From positions 62,001 through 126,000 of the forward strand of contig NBAY01000037.1 in assembly GCA_002794775.1 (NCBI GenBank): DNA of 64,000 bases, written 5' to 3'. Origin of the DNA: Porodaedalea pini (Eukaryota; Basidiomycota; Agaricomycetes; Hymenochaetales; Hymenochaetaceae). Made by a program: the position numbers and the translations under genes. Position 1 is the stretch's first letter. Every line of letters starts with the position of its first letter. Below are positions 51,621-64,000 of this stretch, piece by piece. Under the pieces are notes generated by a model that saw only the letters and a program-made list of their open reading frames with translations, made no database searches and was not told the DNA's origin.

Positions 51621-54249
51621 TCACATGCCAAAGCGCTCAACATGCAAGAAAACGTTCGCACCACCACGCAGGACGGCCATCGGACCCGCAATCCTCGGCT
51701 TGCTCAGCGCGTCTCGCACGTCATCAATCAGAGTCTGAGGTCCAGACACTAAATAGAGCGATTGTCACCAATAAGTTACGAATCGAGAAAGAAAAGATCG
51801 GAAGGAAGGCTCACCGCAGATGGCCACAGAGTCCTCACATGCTGCAACTTCATCTTCCAGAATTCCCACAACAGCGGGTCGCCCATACACCAAGCGCACG
51901 AGCGAGTTAGTCGTAACTTCTGCACTAGAACCTGGTTTGTCGTCCTCGGTTATTGGCGACTCCGATTCGAGCTTCTCCTTTGAGACCGCCGCACTCGGCT
52001 CGGTTGAGGCTATCGGCGTTTCCGCCCCAGTTCCCTTCTGTGCACTCGAGTTAAGCGACGGGACGTCAAGTTCTGCCCGCGGGTCGAGCTTTCCTGTGAC
52101 GAAGACACGGATGTTGACGTCCAGTTCGGCTGGCAGGCTTTCTTGGATCGCGCTGAGGTCGTCTGAGATTCCGTCGAAGTGAGCTGATGCATGATAGGAG
52201 ATCAGTAGCGCCACGTTTCTCTGAGTGCAAAAAATGTGTTCCATACCTTGCTCTCGAATAAACCAAATAAAGTCAATTTTTCTGCATAGTGTATTAGGTG
52301 TCTCCCTCCGAGCGCGTCTATACTCGCATACGGATGAGTACGTCGCTCCCGATCTTCACTATCAGTACTGACCTGATGAGATCGAGAAGCAAAGGTAGCG
52401 TAAATGAGACACCAGAGCCACCTTCCGGGCATTGTCATCAGTAAAGCTCACCCGAAAGCATAAATACCCTTATAAAACACACCTGCTAAGAGCACGACGT
52501 TCGGATGATCGTGAACCACAGGCGGCTCGCCGTACGGGCCGTCCACGAACACTGACACCGAGCACACTCCGCCCGCGCGCACCGCATGCTCGTACAGCCT
52601 TCGTGTGAAGCCCCGGCGCACACGGATGATGAATTTCATCTCCAGCTCAGTTTCTTTCTCCTGCTTCTCCTGACTCCCGTGAGCTTCATCTATAATGTCA
52701 GATCTACGCAAAGATTCAACTGGAACATCGATAGAGGCAATGGTAAAGGGATGTGCCTCAGTCGATAACCCCCATCCCCACCGTGCAACGGTGGGCACCG
52801 AGAGATACGCGTTCTGGCCCGCTTGCCATCCGAATCTGAGCAGTAAATGAGACGACCACGCGACGCGTATGGTGAGGCGAACTGTGTCTGGGGATAGGAC
52901 CTCGAGAATTGCTTGTGAGGCCGTTCCCTTGCATCTAGAGGCAAGATAGCGAATGCGGAGCGTGCGTACTAGACGTAGCACACGGTCGAGACCCCAAACG
53001 ATGCATGCCGGCCAAATGTATGGGAGGAATCTAAAGAGAATGCCGTCACATAAGAAACTAGAGTCTTTTTTTAAAGTAGACCAAAGTACTCACTGCTCAG
53101 CGTTCGTAACGTGGATACACGCTGCTACGAGGAGGATTCTATAGACGCCTTATTAGAAGCCCGTATGGAGTGTATTTACTATCGATGATGACTGAAATAA
53201 CTCACACAGAAAGCACAATGTGCCCAGCGAGAAAGAGTTCATATCCCCAATTTCGGAGTTGTCGCGTCCCGAGTAAGATCATAAGCGTTAGTGCAACGTT
53301 CGCGACAATACCTGAACGTATCCATCCAACATGAAGCGAGTCTTTCCCAGTAAGACTAGGAGCAAACGGTGAGTGAGCATTGATTATAGAAGTGGGAATA
53401 TGACTCACCCAAGCTCCCTCTGGATAATGAGTCGAAAACAAATCAGTAAAGGCATATGTTTGTAAACAAAGTACTCGCCCGTCCCCACATATGGACCCAT
53501 ATCAAGAGCAGTAGCACTCGCGAGGCGGCGCGATGAAGAATGTTTAACTTCTCGTAGCTTATTCCAGTCAGCGCTACATCCGAAAGAAGTATCAGTCAGT
53601 TCCGTCCAATAGCTTTAGTTAAATCGTAAAGACACTTACTAGAGATGATATTGTTTTTTCCAGAGAGCGCAATGATGAATGAGATTTGGCTGACAGAAAG
53701 TGTCCCTGCACGATCAGCCCAATACTGTGGATCCAGTCGACCAACAGTGTTGCGCGCTGATGGCGGTACATCAACTAAATCAATTGCTTTAGGACGGAGG
53801 AGATTAAACATACAATTCGCGAACTCGAGCGTCAGCATCGCAAGGAAGTAACCGGCGCAAGTGACGACCTCAATGAGCGGCACCCGTAGACCGGGGCCAA
53901 GCGGAAGGGATACTCTGTATGCTGCTATACGTAAGGTGTTAAGCAGCGCCAGCGGGACACGCCTCAGAGAAATATCTCCGCGGCGTCGAGCGGACCCAGG
54001 ACCAGTCTCCTTATCCTTGCCCTCAGCAGATGCAGAGAATTTATTCCGCAGAAACGAGCTAAGGGTGAGGCGGGTGTAGAGAATGTATGTGACATTGTAG
54101 AGCGAGACGACGACGACGAGGCACGCAACGAGGTAGACGGCGTACTGCGGGTATTTGGCCGCGCGGAAGTTGCGGAGTGTCCTATCAAGGCTCGTGTTCG
54201 CTCGCGCCTGTAAGGCGGCAGAGAGTTCAGAGTGTTCGAGGTAGCCCAT
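51621..54249 (-). CDS. Ferric/cupric reductase, FRE type
   Basis: Nine exons: 54,249-53,640, 53,573-53,475, 53,419-53,206, 53,138-53,094, 53,030-52,483, 52,421-52,373, 52,281-52,247, 52,183-51,815, 51,748-51,621; 2,097 nt, 698 residues. The protein moves electrons from cytosolic NADPH through FAD and two hemes to extracellular metal. Membrane part: several helices with heme His in LHRAAS, WVHMWGR, LAGHIVLS and CIHVTNAE. FAD site HPFTIAS; NADPH site GGSGVSFTLP; C-terminal ICVSGPQTLIDDV and LHVERFGM. It acts in the plasma membrane for iron or copper uptake. A GTGAGT...CTAG stretch in exon 3 looks like an intron but removing it breaks the frame, so I keep it as coding. Confidence 0.93.
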
Positions 54250-57200
54250 GAAGAAAAGAGAAACCGATATGAACGGGGGATGGGGAATTGTGCCAGCTGT
54301 CAGCCTCTTTACTTAAAGGAGGGGCTGAGGTACGAAAACTTGCGGACATCCGTTGCCCGAGGGTGACATTTAATTTTAGAGGCGCAATTGGAGCGCCGGC
54401 GCGATCATCTCATATGAAAGACGACTGCGCGATGGACTGGATCGTCACCCACCAATTGAAGCATGGTCATGATACGAAAGAAGGCATACACTTCGCGGCC
54501 AACAAGTAGAAAGCATGTGCTCTCGTATGGATGAGCATGCTTGAATACTTTAGCGAAGGAACCTTGATTCTTTTTGGCCTAGAATGTGCTGCAGAGCGAG
54601 TAGCGCTTGAGCGGAGCAGGCGAACGAGACTCGTGAATCAGATAAGATGCGAAGCCTTCCCGGCTCATAAATCTTATCAGATCCAGATGCACCCGGAAGA
54701 ACGGAAGGTCCGTCCGACACCGTCTACCAATCATAGTTTTCTGCAAGCTGCGTCGACGTCCTGTTCATCTGCCTTTTATTGATGTCCTCAGTCCAGTCTA
54801 CTCCACGCTAGTATCTCTGAAGAGACGCAGGGTGGCAAATAATCCAAACACACATCGTATCGCATCGACGATGAGCGGTGACGGCAATGGGGAGAACATG
54901 CGGTCAGTCATTTACGGTATCTTCGGAAGCTGTTGAAAAAAAAAGGAAGCGTGGACCGTGCAGACGCACTCGACTGTTTTTCTGCACAAAGAAAGCGCTG
55001 GCCTCAACGAAACTCTGCTTCATCTCCCCGGCCCCGGATTTGAATCGCTTGGAATGCAAAGTCGGCACACAGACGCACTGAGCCCGACTCGGATGCATTC
55101 TCTCATGCTATTATCCAATGATAAGCTGACTCCTCGTGCCGCTTTTACGGGAAGTGCGCCCAAATTTTGATTTATTATCGTTATTTCGAAACTGATAAGC
55201 AGGGTTAATAATTGTCCCGTCTTCTTCTGAGCGGTGTCATTTCTTCCCAAAATATCTTGGTAAGGCAGATATAACGGTGTCGGCATAGCACAGGTGGACA
55301 AGAGATCTGAGATCCGCGGAAGTTGTTTTTATCGCGACAGAGGCACGAAGTTCAAGGTTCAGAGTTCAGAATTAGGCTCGCATCGTAACCATTGAGGACG
55401 GGGCTGCATTGGCTCAGGAGGGAACCAGATCTCTCACAGGCCAATGAAGTCGAGTGTGGACGAAGGGCGTATCATTTGCAAGAGCATGCGATTCTCAGCC
55501 CGAGTTCGCCTCTCTTGTGTGCATCAGAATCATCTATGGTCGGTCCTAGCGGCGGCACATCCCTGTATGACGTTGATGAGAGGACATTCGGAGGCAAAAG
55601 CGCTGAAAGATAAGCCGCGTTTGCGAAGACTATCAAGGAAGCAACACCAGCTGACCTTGCCGAGCGCATGCAGCGGTCGTTGCGACTTGCTGGGAAGCTG
55701 CTATTTCTGAGATTTGTCGGGTCGAGACAAGCCTAAGCCCGCTATAAAAAACGCACATCCTGTCATGAGTTTGACTTGTATCGAATTCAGGTGAACTTTA
55801 AAAGGAGGGGTTCCTCAAGATGGAAGAAAAGGCGTTCGGATATATGTAAAGATTGCAGATGCGCATCAAAGGAGAACTGAACGCGTATGTATAAGTAGTA
55901 GAAGGTTATGTGGTTCACTGGTTGACAACAAGACCCGCCGTCCACGTTACCGTGCGAAAGTCTATAGCTAATTTCACAAACTCACATCTCGAATCTCGGT
56001 CCATTTGAGCGTAGATATCTACTGTATCTCCGTGAAGCGTCTCCTTGCACTGGGTCCCCGGAGTGATAGGAGGTGAGTATGTCATTTACTTATATCTATA
56101 CAGCTTACCCGATTTCGCATTTTGATGGCGGCTTAGGCTCTTGAAAAGAAACATATGATTCATTTAGCACCGAGAAACCATTGAAGACGATCCCAGCTCA
56201 AGTCTCCTTGAGAGACAGAATCCAGTTTCTTCTCGATCATTCAACTGGCCACGTCGTACAAGGATATCGAAGGGCCTCTGACGACGGTTACAATGGTACG
56301 TATTGACATTCTTGGGCTTGAACTGGTAATCTACGAAGGCGTACTGAAGAGATCCCGTTTCGTCATTGCAGCACCCGAATTAGTAGCTGAAACGGGGAAG
56401 CGGGTGTTGAAATCAAGACTCGCACAGACGACGGTACCGAGCCATGGATTCCCAAATGCAAAATGGCCTCTTACGAATGTACTTGCGTGACATGGACCAG
56501 ATACGTAATATCGATCTTTCTTTGGGAGAAGTCTTTGTCTCTTATTTCTAGAAACTACTTATGCGACGTCAGATTCAGGGGTGCCGAAGGATTTGAGCAG
56601 TACACCTGATTCTCATATGTTAATCCTCACGTCAGGATTCAGAAAGAAAGCAAAATTTTAATGACCCTATCAGATCAGGCTAGCTATCAGCTTGGCTACA
56701 GGGAATTTGAGCAAACGTATGCTTGGGGTAAGTATTTTCACACCGAGACCGGTTAAAGCAGACGGTCTTCTTTGCTATGCAGGCCCCAATTGTCAAATTC
56801 TTCCCAACCGTCCCAGCATTCTTTTAATACTCCTACAAATCAACCTTTGTCAATTAGATCTATATTGCGGAAACGTGGAACGTCGGACTGCTCGCTTTCC
56901 TCATTGTTTTGTATATGCTAAAATCGTATACATGTCTCAAGTCGTCTGGAATACGCCGAAGAAACGAACAAATAACTCTATAAGGATTATATTAAGAGCA
57001 CTTATAATATAAATGTCGTGAGATATATACGTATATGTAGAGCTACAATGAATATCTCCATAGGCAAAATAAAATGGCAAGCTGAGAAGAACGAGCGAAA
57101 TGAATTACAGGACAGATGGAAGGAAAAGCAATGAGGTCGTAAAGCTACAGTCTACTTGCGGGAACAGTAAACATTCAATGCACACAGTGTAAGAGGAATC

Positions 57201-57285
57201 CGAGTCTGATGTGAACGACAGACGCTCTAAGTCTAAAGGATGAGTCGACTGGAAAACTGTGTGCCAATCCGGCAGAAACAAGCAT
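54250..57285. other. 3 kb without a recognisable gene
   Basis: Only short frames of poor quality on both strands. It holds the ferric reductase promoter at its left. No repeat ends or RNA genes were recognised. Confidence 0.5.
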
Positions 57286-58039
57286 TCACTCCAGGCGGCG
57301 GCCGCTGAGGAGAAGGGTGATCGCAACAATGCACGGCTCGAGGAGACCCCAAGAAAGAGCCTGATCACTCATCTCCAAGTCCACTACATTTCTGTTCTTC
57401 GTCGCGACGACAAGAGGACTAGAGCTCGGAGACTGAGCATAAAGCTATTTGCACACCTTTAGCTTTATCCGCACATTTAAAATGATAAAACTTACCAGAA
57501 GCGCCTCGCCATTAGGACACCAGACGAACTTCGCGCCACGTACGTCCATGCGCCTCACGGGTCTGTCAGAATCACGGTCAGCAACGCAGACCAGGATACC
57601 ACTAGATCAAAGTTAATGCTTACCTTCCAAAGGCTGGATCGACAATGACCTTGAGCCAATCGCCCGCCGCGCTCTTTACAACACTGCCGCGTACTTCAAC
57701 CTGCGGCTGCGCGCTCGTCCATTCAATGAGCGCAATGCTACGACCCTCTACGTCTGTGAACGCCGTGTACCCCGCGAGGCGCTCGTCAGTCGAGATCCTC
57801 ACGAGTTGATGCACACTTCCGTCGCGGTGCGGACCGACAATAGTCGAGTTCAGAATTGATGGGCTCGGGTTCGTGAACTGGAAGTGCGTGGCGCCTCTCC
57901 TTGCAGAACCCGCTGCACTCGAGCCAGTCGTCATCGGTAAAGCACCGTACACAGACGGCGGATTAAAGTTCTGGTCGCCACTGAGTCGGAAAGACGACGA
58001 CCACCCGCCTTGAACGAAGGGATTACTGTGAGTCGACAT
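57286..58039 (-). CDS. DUF6593-type small protein
   Basis: Exons 58,039-57,624, 57,562-57,496 and 57,432-57,286 give 630 nt and 209 residues. Layout: a disordered Ser/Gly-rich start, then a beta-rich part (THFQFTNPSPSILNSTIVGP, GRSIALIEWTSAQPQVEVRG, WLKVIVDP, RGAKFVWCP) and a C-terminal helix (EPCIVAITLLLSGRRLE). This resembles the DUF6593 family, found in large numbers in mushroom-forming fungi and of unknown function. No signal peptide or membrane segment is evident. The three exons join in frame, so the model is firm even if the family name is less so. Confidence 0.6.
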
Positions 58040-61000
58040 TGATATATAAAAAGCGAGGAACGCGAATTGAAGAACAGGAATTCAGAAAAGAGTTGACTGG
58101 TGAATGCTTTCAGTGTCATTCCTCAGGCAGTCTTATACTCACTACTTTGCAATACTCCAAAGGAATCAAGTAAGAGATTTTCTCGTCACTGAAGAGTGGC
58201 TTAGTTCGGGACTGACACGGGCAGAGTCCGGAGTGAGTAAACCGAGATGGCCGTCCTGTCAATCGTGTTCTCAGATAACCGTGTGGTACGCACAAGAGAC
58301 TAATGCTGAGCAGCCAGGTACCAAAGGCGCAGGCAGTGGCAGAGCCATGACGAAAAAGCCAGAAAATGACTAGGCATGCAAGAGAGCCAGTGACGCGTTT
58401 TTGCGGCAAGAGTTCCGGAACGCACTTGATGCGATCCCACAGAAAGCTTTCATGAGTTCCCACGGACAGCGTATGTACATGGATACAACGACTAACTGAT
58501 TCACTGCGGATTTGGAGACAAAGAGAGGTCAAGCGGTGGCGGTGCAATTGTTGCATCTGTGGCTGGACATTCAAATATCATATTAACTCCGTCGAAAGTA
58601 CAAGAACCTCTGAAAGGAGGATTCAAACGCATCATTACTCACCGTTCAAGCGAACTCAAACAAGCCTGACGGGACCCAAATGCTCTTGAGTGCTCAGCGG
58701 CGCTTTACGGACATGCTACATGATGAGAAAATAAGTATGAGGACATTGCCACTCCGCCCTATACCATGTTGAAATGGAAAATATAAGGCTTAATAACGGT
58801 AGACATCACACTTACCTAGATACTCCTGAGATTGTTGCCATTGCACGCCAAGATTGAAATACTTGAGTTAGCAGATTAAAATATATTTTCGAGGACTTTA
58901 AGAATAGTTTTCGTCGTAAAATGGCTGGCGGCTGAGTTTAGACGAAGCTAGCAGATCCATCTTATCTAGAAGTACCAGTTGATTTCACGAATTGATGTGC
59001 TGTGGATTTCGCGGGACGAGGAGGCGCACTGCACGGAGCAGAGCACAAGTTAGTGAGAGTCCGATTAGGAAACTCTCTTTGCGGCAGAAGCCAGGTGAGG
59101 TCACATTTCCGTGTCACGGCGAAAAGCGGAGTCCGACGTTTGATGTCAGCATATACAGGACGTGACACCTACGAAACCCAAAAGTACTAGTCTGCGTATA
59201 TCAAGGTATGCGTGAAGGAGATATAGCTCCGAAGAATGAGGGCTTTATTGTGCGCACGGGGAACTAAGCAATGTCGTTATAGTTCACGAATCCGAAAAAG
59301 TGATCCTGGCAGAAGCGTTACGATCAAGATACATGTTCTATTCTTACCCTAATGCAACTGGTGGCGGATCGATCGCCCAGATAGTTACAGACAGAACGCA
59401 GAGCATTCGAACGTCGCAGAAATACCTATGGAGTCACTTCGACATCGTCATCTGCTCTTGCTCCCCAAGTCAATTAAGTTACTACAACAACTTCTTTTGT
59501 AAGTTAGGTGAAACTTACTTTCTTGCTATGAAAAAGCATCGGAATGCACTGCATCCTTGGAATCGAAAGAGGCTGCTGATCGCTGCGAGCGGTGCGTTCC
59601 TGACCCGTGATGGACGAGCGCCGCCAAGAAATATTAATAGTGAGGCGTCTGTTGGATAGAATGTGAAATGACTAAGGCCGTACCGCGGGAGACGTTTCGA
59701 ACACATTCTCTGGCTCCGACCTTGGTTCATCGCCGACGGCGATGCCAGCATGTTAGCACTTAAGAAACGGATTGCACGCAATGATGACTCACCTGTGGCT
59801 GATGGCCTGATTGAAGTCGGTGTAAATCTTGAGTGGGGACACTAAACGAGAACCCGTAGCAACACAGCTGCCTCACATGGCCGACGAACGTGACCTTGTG
59901 TCAAAGCATGTTACCGTGACATCAAGTGATACTTGCACCTCAGTTTATCTGAAACAGTTGTTTATAAAGAAGTCGCATTGACAGAAGTAAACGGGTCCTT
60001 TGCGTGCCGTTGCCTCTCAAGTTGGAGTTTGGAGCGCTGCTTTTCAACCTTATCAGTGGCGAATGACGAATAACTGGCTGACGCGTTCAGAGTGCTGCTA
60101 GTGATCGAGTGTGGATTCCGGGAATAAGTTCTGAGAATCTATCAATTTGTATACGTGAAGTGGGAAGGCACATCATGAAGAACAAAAGTTGAAGTTTCGC
60201 CGATGTACTTTTAGATATGCGCCTCTGGCTTTGTCGTTCTGAACCGGCAAATTCTCCGCTAAGAGAAACGGATGTTGATCTTCGTCAAAGTCCACTCTAG
60301 ACCGGATTTGTGAGTCAAAATAGGTCGAAAGACAAATCAGTGAAACGGCTCCGGTCAAGAGACGAGATTTCTGGCGACTGGATCTGCAATCTCGACTCCA
60401 TATTAGTGGCTTCGTATCGAACTTTGGATCTGTGAGATCCTACAAAGAATCCTCGAAACTTGTATCATTGGCTTGGACACAAGGATTGAAACGCAGTAGG
60501 CAACGTCCGATTGCGCAATTGTGAACTTCTGAGATGCAAGCTACTTACTTTCCAGAGGAAAGAATATCTAGGAGTCTTCATACGCGACGGCGCTTAGATT
60601 AGAGAATAGACGGAGACCTCCCTTTTTATTTCAAGATATATAAGTAAATAAATAATGACACACCTTCAAAAGCCATCACGTAAGTTTGTGAGACATACGT
60701 GAGACGCCTTGCAATTTGTAAAGGACTGATACTGTTTCTTCCTGAGAAGCGACCTGACGGCTTATCAAGGATACGACATAAAGCGTGAGTGAAAAAAAAT
60801 CGATGGAACTCCACAGTATGGTCCCCTCGAGCTCTTGTAGCGAGTGTGTCTGATGACGTTGATCAGCAAAGTCTCTTCTATCGATAGTCTGTCAGAGAAT
60901 ACGATAAGTACAGGACATTTTTATACGAATGCAGAGTTCAGATAAATGCAGGACAACTGGATGAGTATGATGCTAGAGATGTCATGGAGGGATTCGGATG

Positions 61001-61274
61001 GCGGGGAATAATTAAGTGATGGATATATGGTAGATAGATATAAGAACGTGAAAGGTGATGGACAACAACATTGATCAAAGAGGTCCGAGGAGCGAAGCGT
61101 GTCCCAGAGTAATGCAAGCCCAGAACCAAAACCCAAGCAAAACGATCAAAAGTCCAACGTGAAATGTGCCATCTCATGTAGAATGAGACACATAACAATG
61201 ATAACAAGGGAAGACAAAAAAAAAGGACAAAACAAGAAAACGTCGGGCGAACAAGCGCCCTACACATTATACAC
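58040..61274. other. 3.2 kb without a recognisable gene
   Basis: Short frames only, none with coding composition or splice support. It is a candidate region for non-coding transcripts, but nothing in the sequence shows one. Confidence 0.5.
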
Positions 61275-63773
61275 TCACATAATCCGGCATTCCTTGTCGT
61301 CCGCTTTCTTTCCTTCAATTCCCATCTCGGCAAAGGTGTTGTATCGCGTACCTCCTGTGCTCAGCGCAGCACTCGAAGTAGTGGCTTCAGGAGACAGCGC
61401 CGACATCTCCGCACGAGGCGAAGATCGGGGTGAACGCGAACTCGGAATATTTGACTGACCGTTATACTGCCGACGCCTAGGAGGCAAAGTAGTCCCGGCT
61501 GACGCAGTACGTCGCGTACCTGCAAAAGGTGGTGGATGGTTCATACTTCCAGCCGCGTTTGCAACACCCGGATCCGCTAGCGAGTAGCGTGGCCGATCAA
61601 CGAACTGCTGTTGCTGCTGGGGAACAGAAGGAGGTTGGACATAGTCAAAACCGTTCGGTCGACCATCAGCGGGCTGAGGCGGCAGCATCGCAGCGTGCTG
61701 AGGACGGTGCTGATGCTGCAAAGACTGAACGGGCGAGCCGTATCGATCGACCGGCGGTATAGGGGACGGAAGTGAGACCTGACGCCGCTGATGTACATGC
61801 TCGCACTGCTGGGACTCATTTCCTTGTCTCGGAGGACCAGCCTCTCTCGTAGCAGCAACATCCGAACGCATCCGTGCCTGCGTACGTGATCGCACAAGTC
61901 TGGTTTCCGCAATCGTATCGTGCTGCTCTCGCGATAATGGTGTCGAAGTATCCGCAAGCACCTTAAGCCTTCCTTCTGCATCCGTATCTCCGAGTGCTGC
62001 AGCTTCCTCATACCACACTCGTGCAAGAGCAACATCCGGAGGTGCACCAATACCGACCTCGCAGTAGTACCCCATAGCAAATTTGGCAGCTGAAAGCCCG
62101 CGCGCAGCTCCGCGTTCCGCACATTCACGAGCGCGCAACTCGTCTTTTCCAAATGCGCCTTCCGCTCCGCAGAGGTACCATTTAGACAAAGCAAGATCTG
62201 CTTGCGCGTCTCCTCCCGCGCTGGCCAGAGAATAGTACTCCACGCTCAGCACAGGATCAAACGGAAATGGATCCTCTGCAAATTCGTACGCACGGCCAAT
62301 GCGTTGCTGAGCAGGTGCAAAGTGGAGAAAGGCGGCGCGCTCGAGGTGACGACGCGCTTCGTGTGCAGGGGTAGAACCTATAGGGACGTATGTGGCCAGT
62401 ACGTGAGGAGGAATTGAAACCTGTTCAAACTCGGCACGGAGAAAAAGCGCAAAAACATATGCGGGTTGAGGAAATTCAATCGTCGCCAACGTCGCCGCTC
62501 GATGGAGAACGTCAGCGCCCTCGGTACTGTTCACAGGCAAATTGAGCTGTCCGAGTAAATGTGCCATCCCAATTCGGTATGTACAGCCTGCATCTCCTGC
62601 AGATACACCCCGCTCGAAACATTGTCGCGCGTGCGCTGCGTCATCAAATGCTTCGTAATCTCGTCCAAGGCGGAACCACGCTGGCGCAAATCCTCCGCGT
62701 GCTGCCGCCTCGAATTCTCGGAATGCATTCCGCGGAGACAAAGGAATGTAATCCGGAAATGCGCCTGACGCGGTGAGCGTCGCGCGGATGTAGAGTGCCT
62801 CGGCAAGAGGTGGTATAAGCTTCTGCTCGCGACCGGGTAGCGTGGGCATGAAGGAGACCAGTAAAGAAAGAGCGCTATCTGCGAGACTCTGCAAAGCAGG
62901 GTCTGAAATTTTCATACGTCCTGATGGTGGGTCACTTGGAGCCAAAGGAAGTGATGAAGAGGAGCCGCTAGAATAGTTCCCTGCAGCTATGCTAGCCCTG
63001 TTAACGAGAAGAAGAACATCTCGGATCCAAGCGACACGGTTCGAGAAATTTGCACTCGGAGATTGTACGGACTGGAGAGCACTTTGGAGCGTGGAGATGT
63101 TTGGCAGGGGAACCGCGAGACGCGGTTTACCTGGAGGCGAGGACAGAAGCGGTGGAAGAGGCGGTCGCTGGGGTGAGTATTCGACAACGCCGTGTAGACT
63201 CTGTATCCGCGATGTCGGAGGTTTGTTCAATGACGCAGCTGCCATCAGCGTCGCAACGGAACCAACATCAACGGATGGCCCGGCGTGCCACGCAGCTCCA
63301 GCAGGCAAAGACGGTGGAAGAGGCGGAGGAGAAAGTGCCGGCGATGGACCACGATATGAAAATGCGCCAGGCGAAATGAAACCAGGAACATGATTGATCA
63401 TTTGCTGCTGCGTCTGTTGTGGAGGCGGCGGCGGCGACGCGAAACGAGCCATATCGTTGTACGAAACACCAAATTGCCCATCCAAAGCATGTGTCATCTG
63501 CAAGAGAGGTCAGCGAAGACGACGTGTTGATGGCAAGCGGAAGCTTTCACATACATCGGCAGGGAGATCTCGGATGGATTGCTGGGGCCGGGGCGCGAGC
63601 AGAAGGCCAACGGAGCGCGGGCGATGCACGTCTTCTTCGTGGGGCCGAAAGCCTAGCGGGAGAGGCGGAATTGGTGGCGGCGCAGTCGGCGAGTATAAAG
63701 GACGGTCGTGGTGGTAGCTTGCAGCGCTGTGAGGCCTGGGAGGAATAGGAGGAGGGACAACGTCAAGTGTCAT
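61275..63773 (-). CDS. Sel1-repeat protein, Skt5/Chs4-like chitin synthase activator with CAAX box
   Basis: Exons 63,773-63,555 and 63,497-61,275 give 813 residues. N-terminus: a long Pro-rich, disordered part. Middle (about residues 270-600): Sel1-like helical repeats of about 36 residues (AFREFEAAARGGFAPAWFRL, HARQCFERGVSAGDAGCTY, RECAERGAARGLSAAKFAMG, ARVWYEEAAALGDTDAEGRL). C-terminus: Gln/Pro/Arg-rich tail ending CRIM, a farnesylation box. Yeast Chs4/Skt5, which activates chitin synthase III, has the same plan and is also prenylated, so I infer a membrane-tethered activator of a chitin synthase in septum or cell wall synthesis. Start Met is the one before the Pro-rich part; an in-frame Met lies 7 codons upstream. 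Confidence 0.85.
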
Positions 63774-64000
63774 AGGAAGAACGCAACCAACCAAGCTTGA
63801 TGTGGCGACGGCGCGTCGGTAATTCTAGACACGCACAGACCATCTTCTCACGCAATTACTTCCGACTAACTCCTCAAGCGCCGACACTCCGTTGCCCGAA
63901 AGACGTGCCATTGGTTGTCCCGAGGCGGCGTACACAGAAATGAACGATTGCCGAGAGTCAATGATGCGGTATTTGGATGTCAAGCCGCCAGGCTTTGCCT
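63774..64000. other. 5' flank of the Sel1 gene
   Basis: Promoter region of the minus-strand gene; no other feature seen before the window ends. Confidence 0.5.

Noticed and set aside
53354..53411. Intron GTGAGT...CTAG inside ferric reductase exon 3
   Set aside because: Removing it puts the following conserved membrane segment out of frame, while reading through keeps it in frame.

Overview
The window looks like a scaffold piece from a basidiomycete of the mushroom class (Agaricomycetes). Reasons: dense GT-AG introns of about 45-60 nt, fungal gene families (Zn2Cys6 regulator, FRE-type ferric reductase, microsomal P450, Skt5/Chs4-like Sel1 protein, a DUF6593-type protein), and chromodomain Ty3/gypsy elements whose old copies show CpG-to-TpG decay.

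It has two compartments. Positions 1 to about 38,000 are mostly transposon. From the left there is an array of TGGGNNNNCCCA palindromes (36-253), remnants of a Ty1/copia element with tRNA-like modules (1,380-2,152), and a degenerate multi-exon gene of unknown function (about 4,482-16,158). That gene is split by a decayed chromovirus, gypsy-1 (8,818-15,055, TSD CTGAT). A full-length LINE follows on the minus strand (16,170-22,444) between 11-bp repeats, then a cassette of four host-gene fragments, all on the minus strand and retaining introns (PRP8, eIF4G, RPB1, a BTB-domain gene; about 22,700-28,420). Next come a 631-bp MITE with 27-bp TIRs and TA duplication (28,583-29,213), a young, apparently intact chromovirus gypsy-2 on the minus strand (29,629-35,935, TSD TGCAC), a solo LTR of the same family (36,031-36,452, TSD CGAGC), and an LTR-like block (37,090-37,892). 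Gypsy-2 and the solo LTR both interrupt one otherwise continuous small reading frame of unknown function.

Positions 38,377-63,773 are ordinary gene space with eight intact, intron-containing genes: a cytochrome P450, a mitochondrial-type SDR, an MCP1-like membrane protein, a Zn2Cys6 transcription factor, a Rossmann/NmrA-like protein, a ferric reductase, a DUF6593-type protein and a chitin-synthase-activator-like Sel1 protein. I worked out exon boundaries for all of them, and every spliced length is a multiple of three. The P450, SDR, regulator, NAD(P)-binding protein and ferric reductase form a redox-rich neighbourhood, but nothing in the sequence proves a common pathway.

The most unusual content is the gene-fragment cassette, including an open RPB1::eIF4G chimeric frame, and the mechanism signals in the gypsy family: an exact 11-nt self-priming match, a candidate -1 frameshift site, and opposite-strand CpG deamination between paired LTRs.
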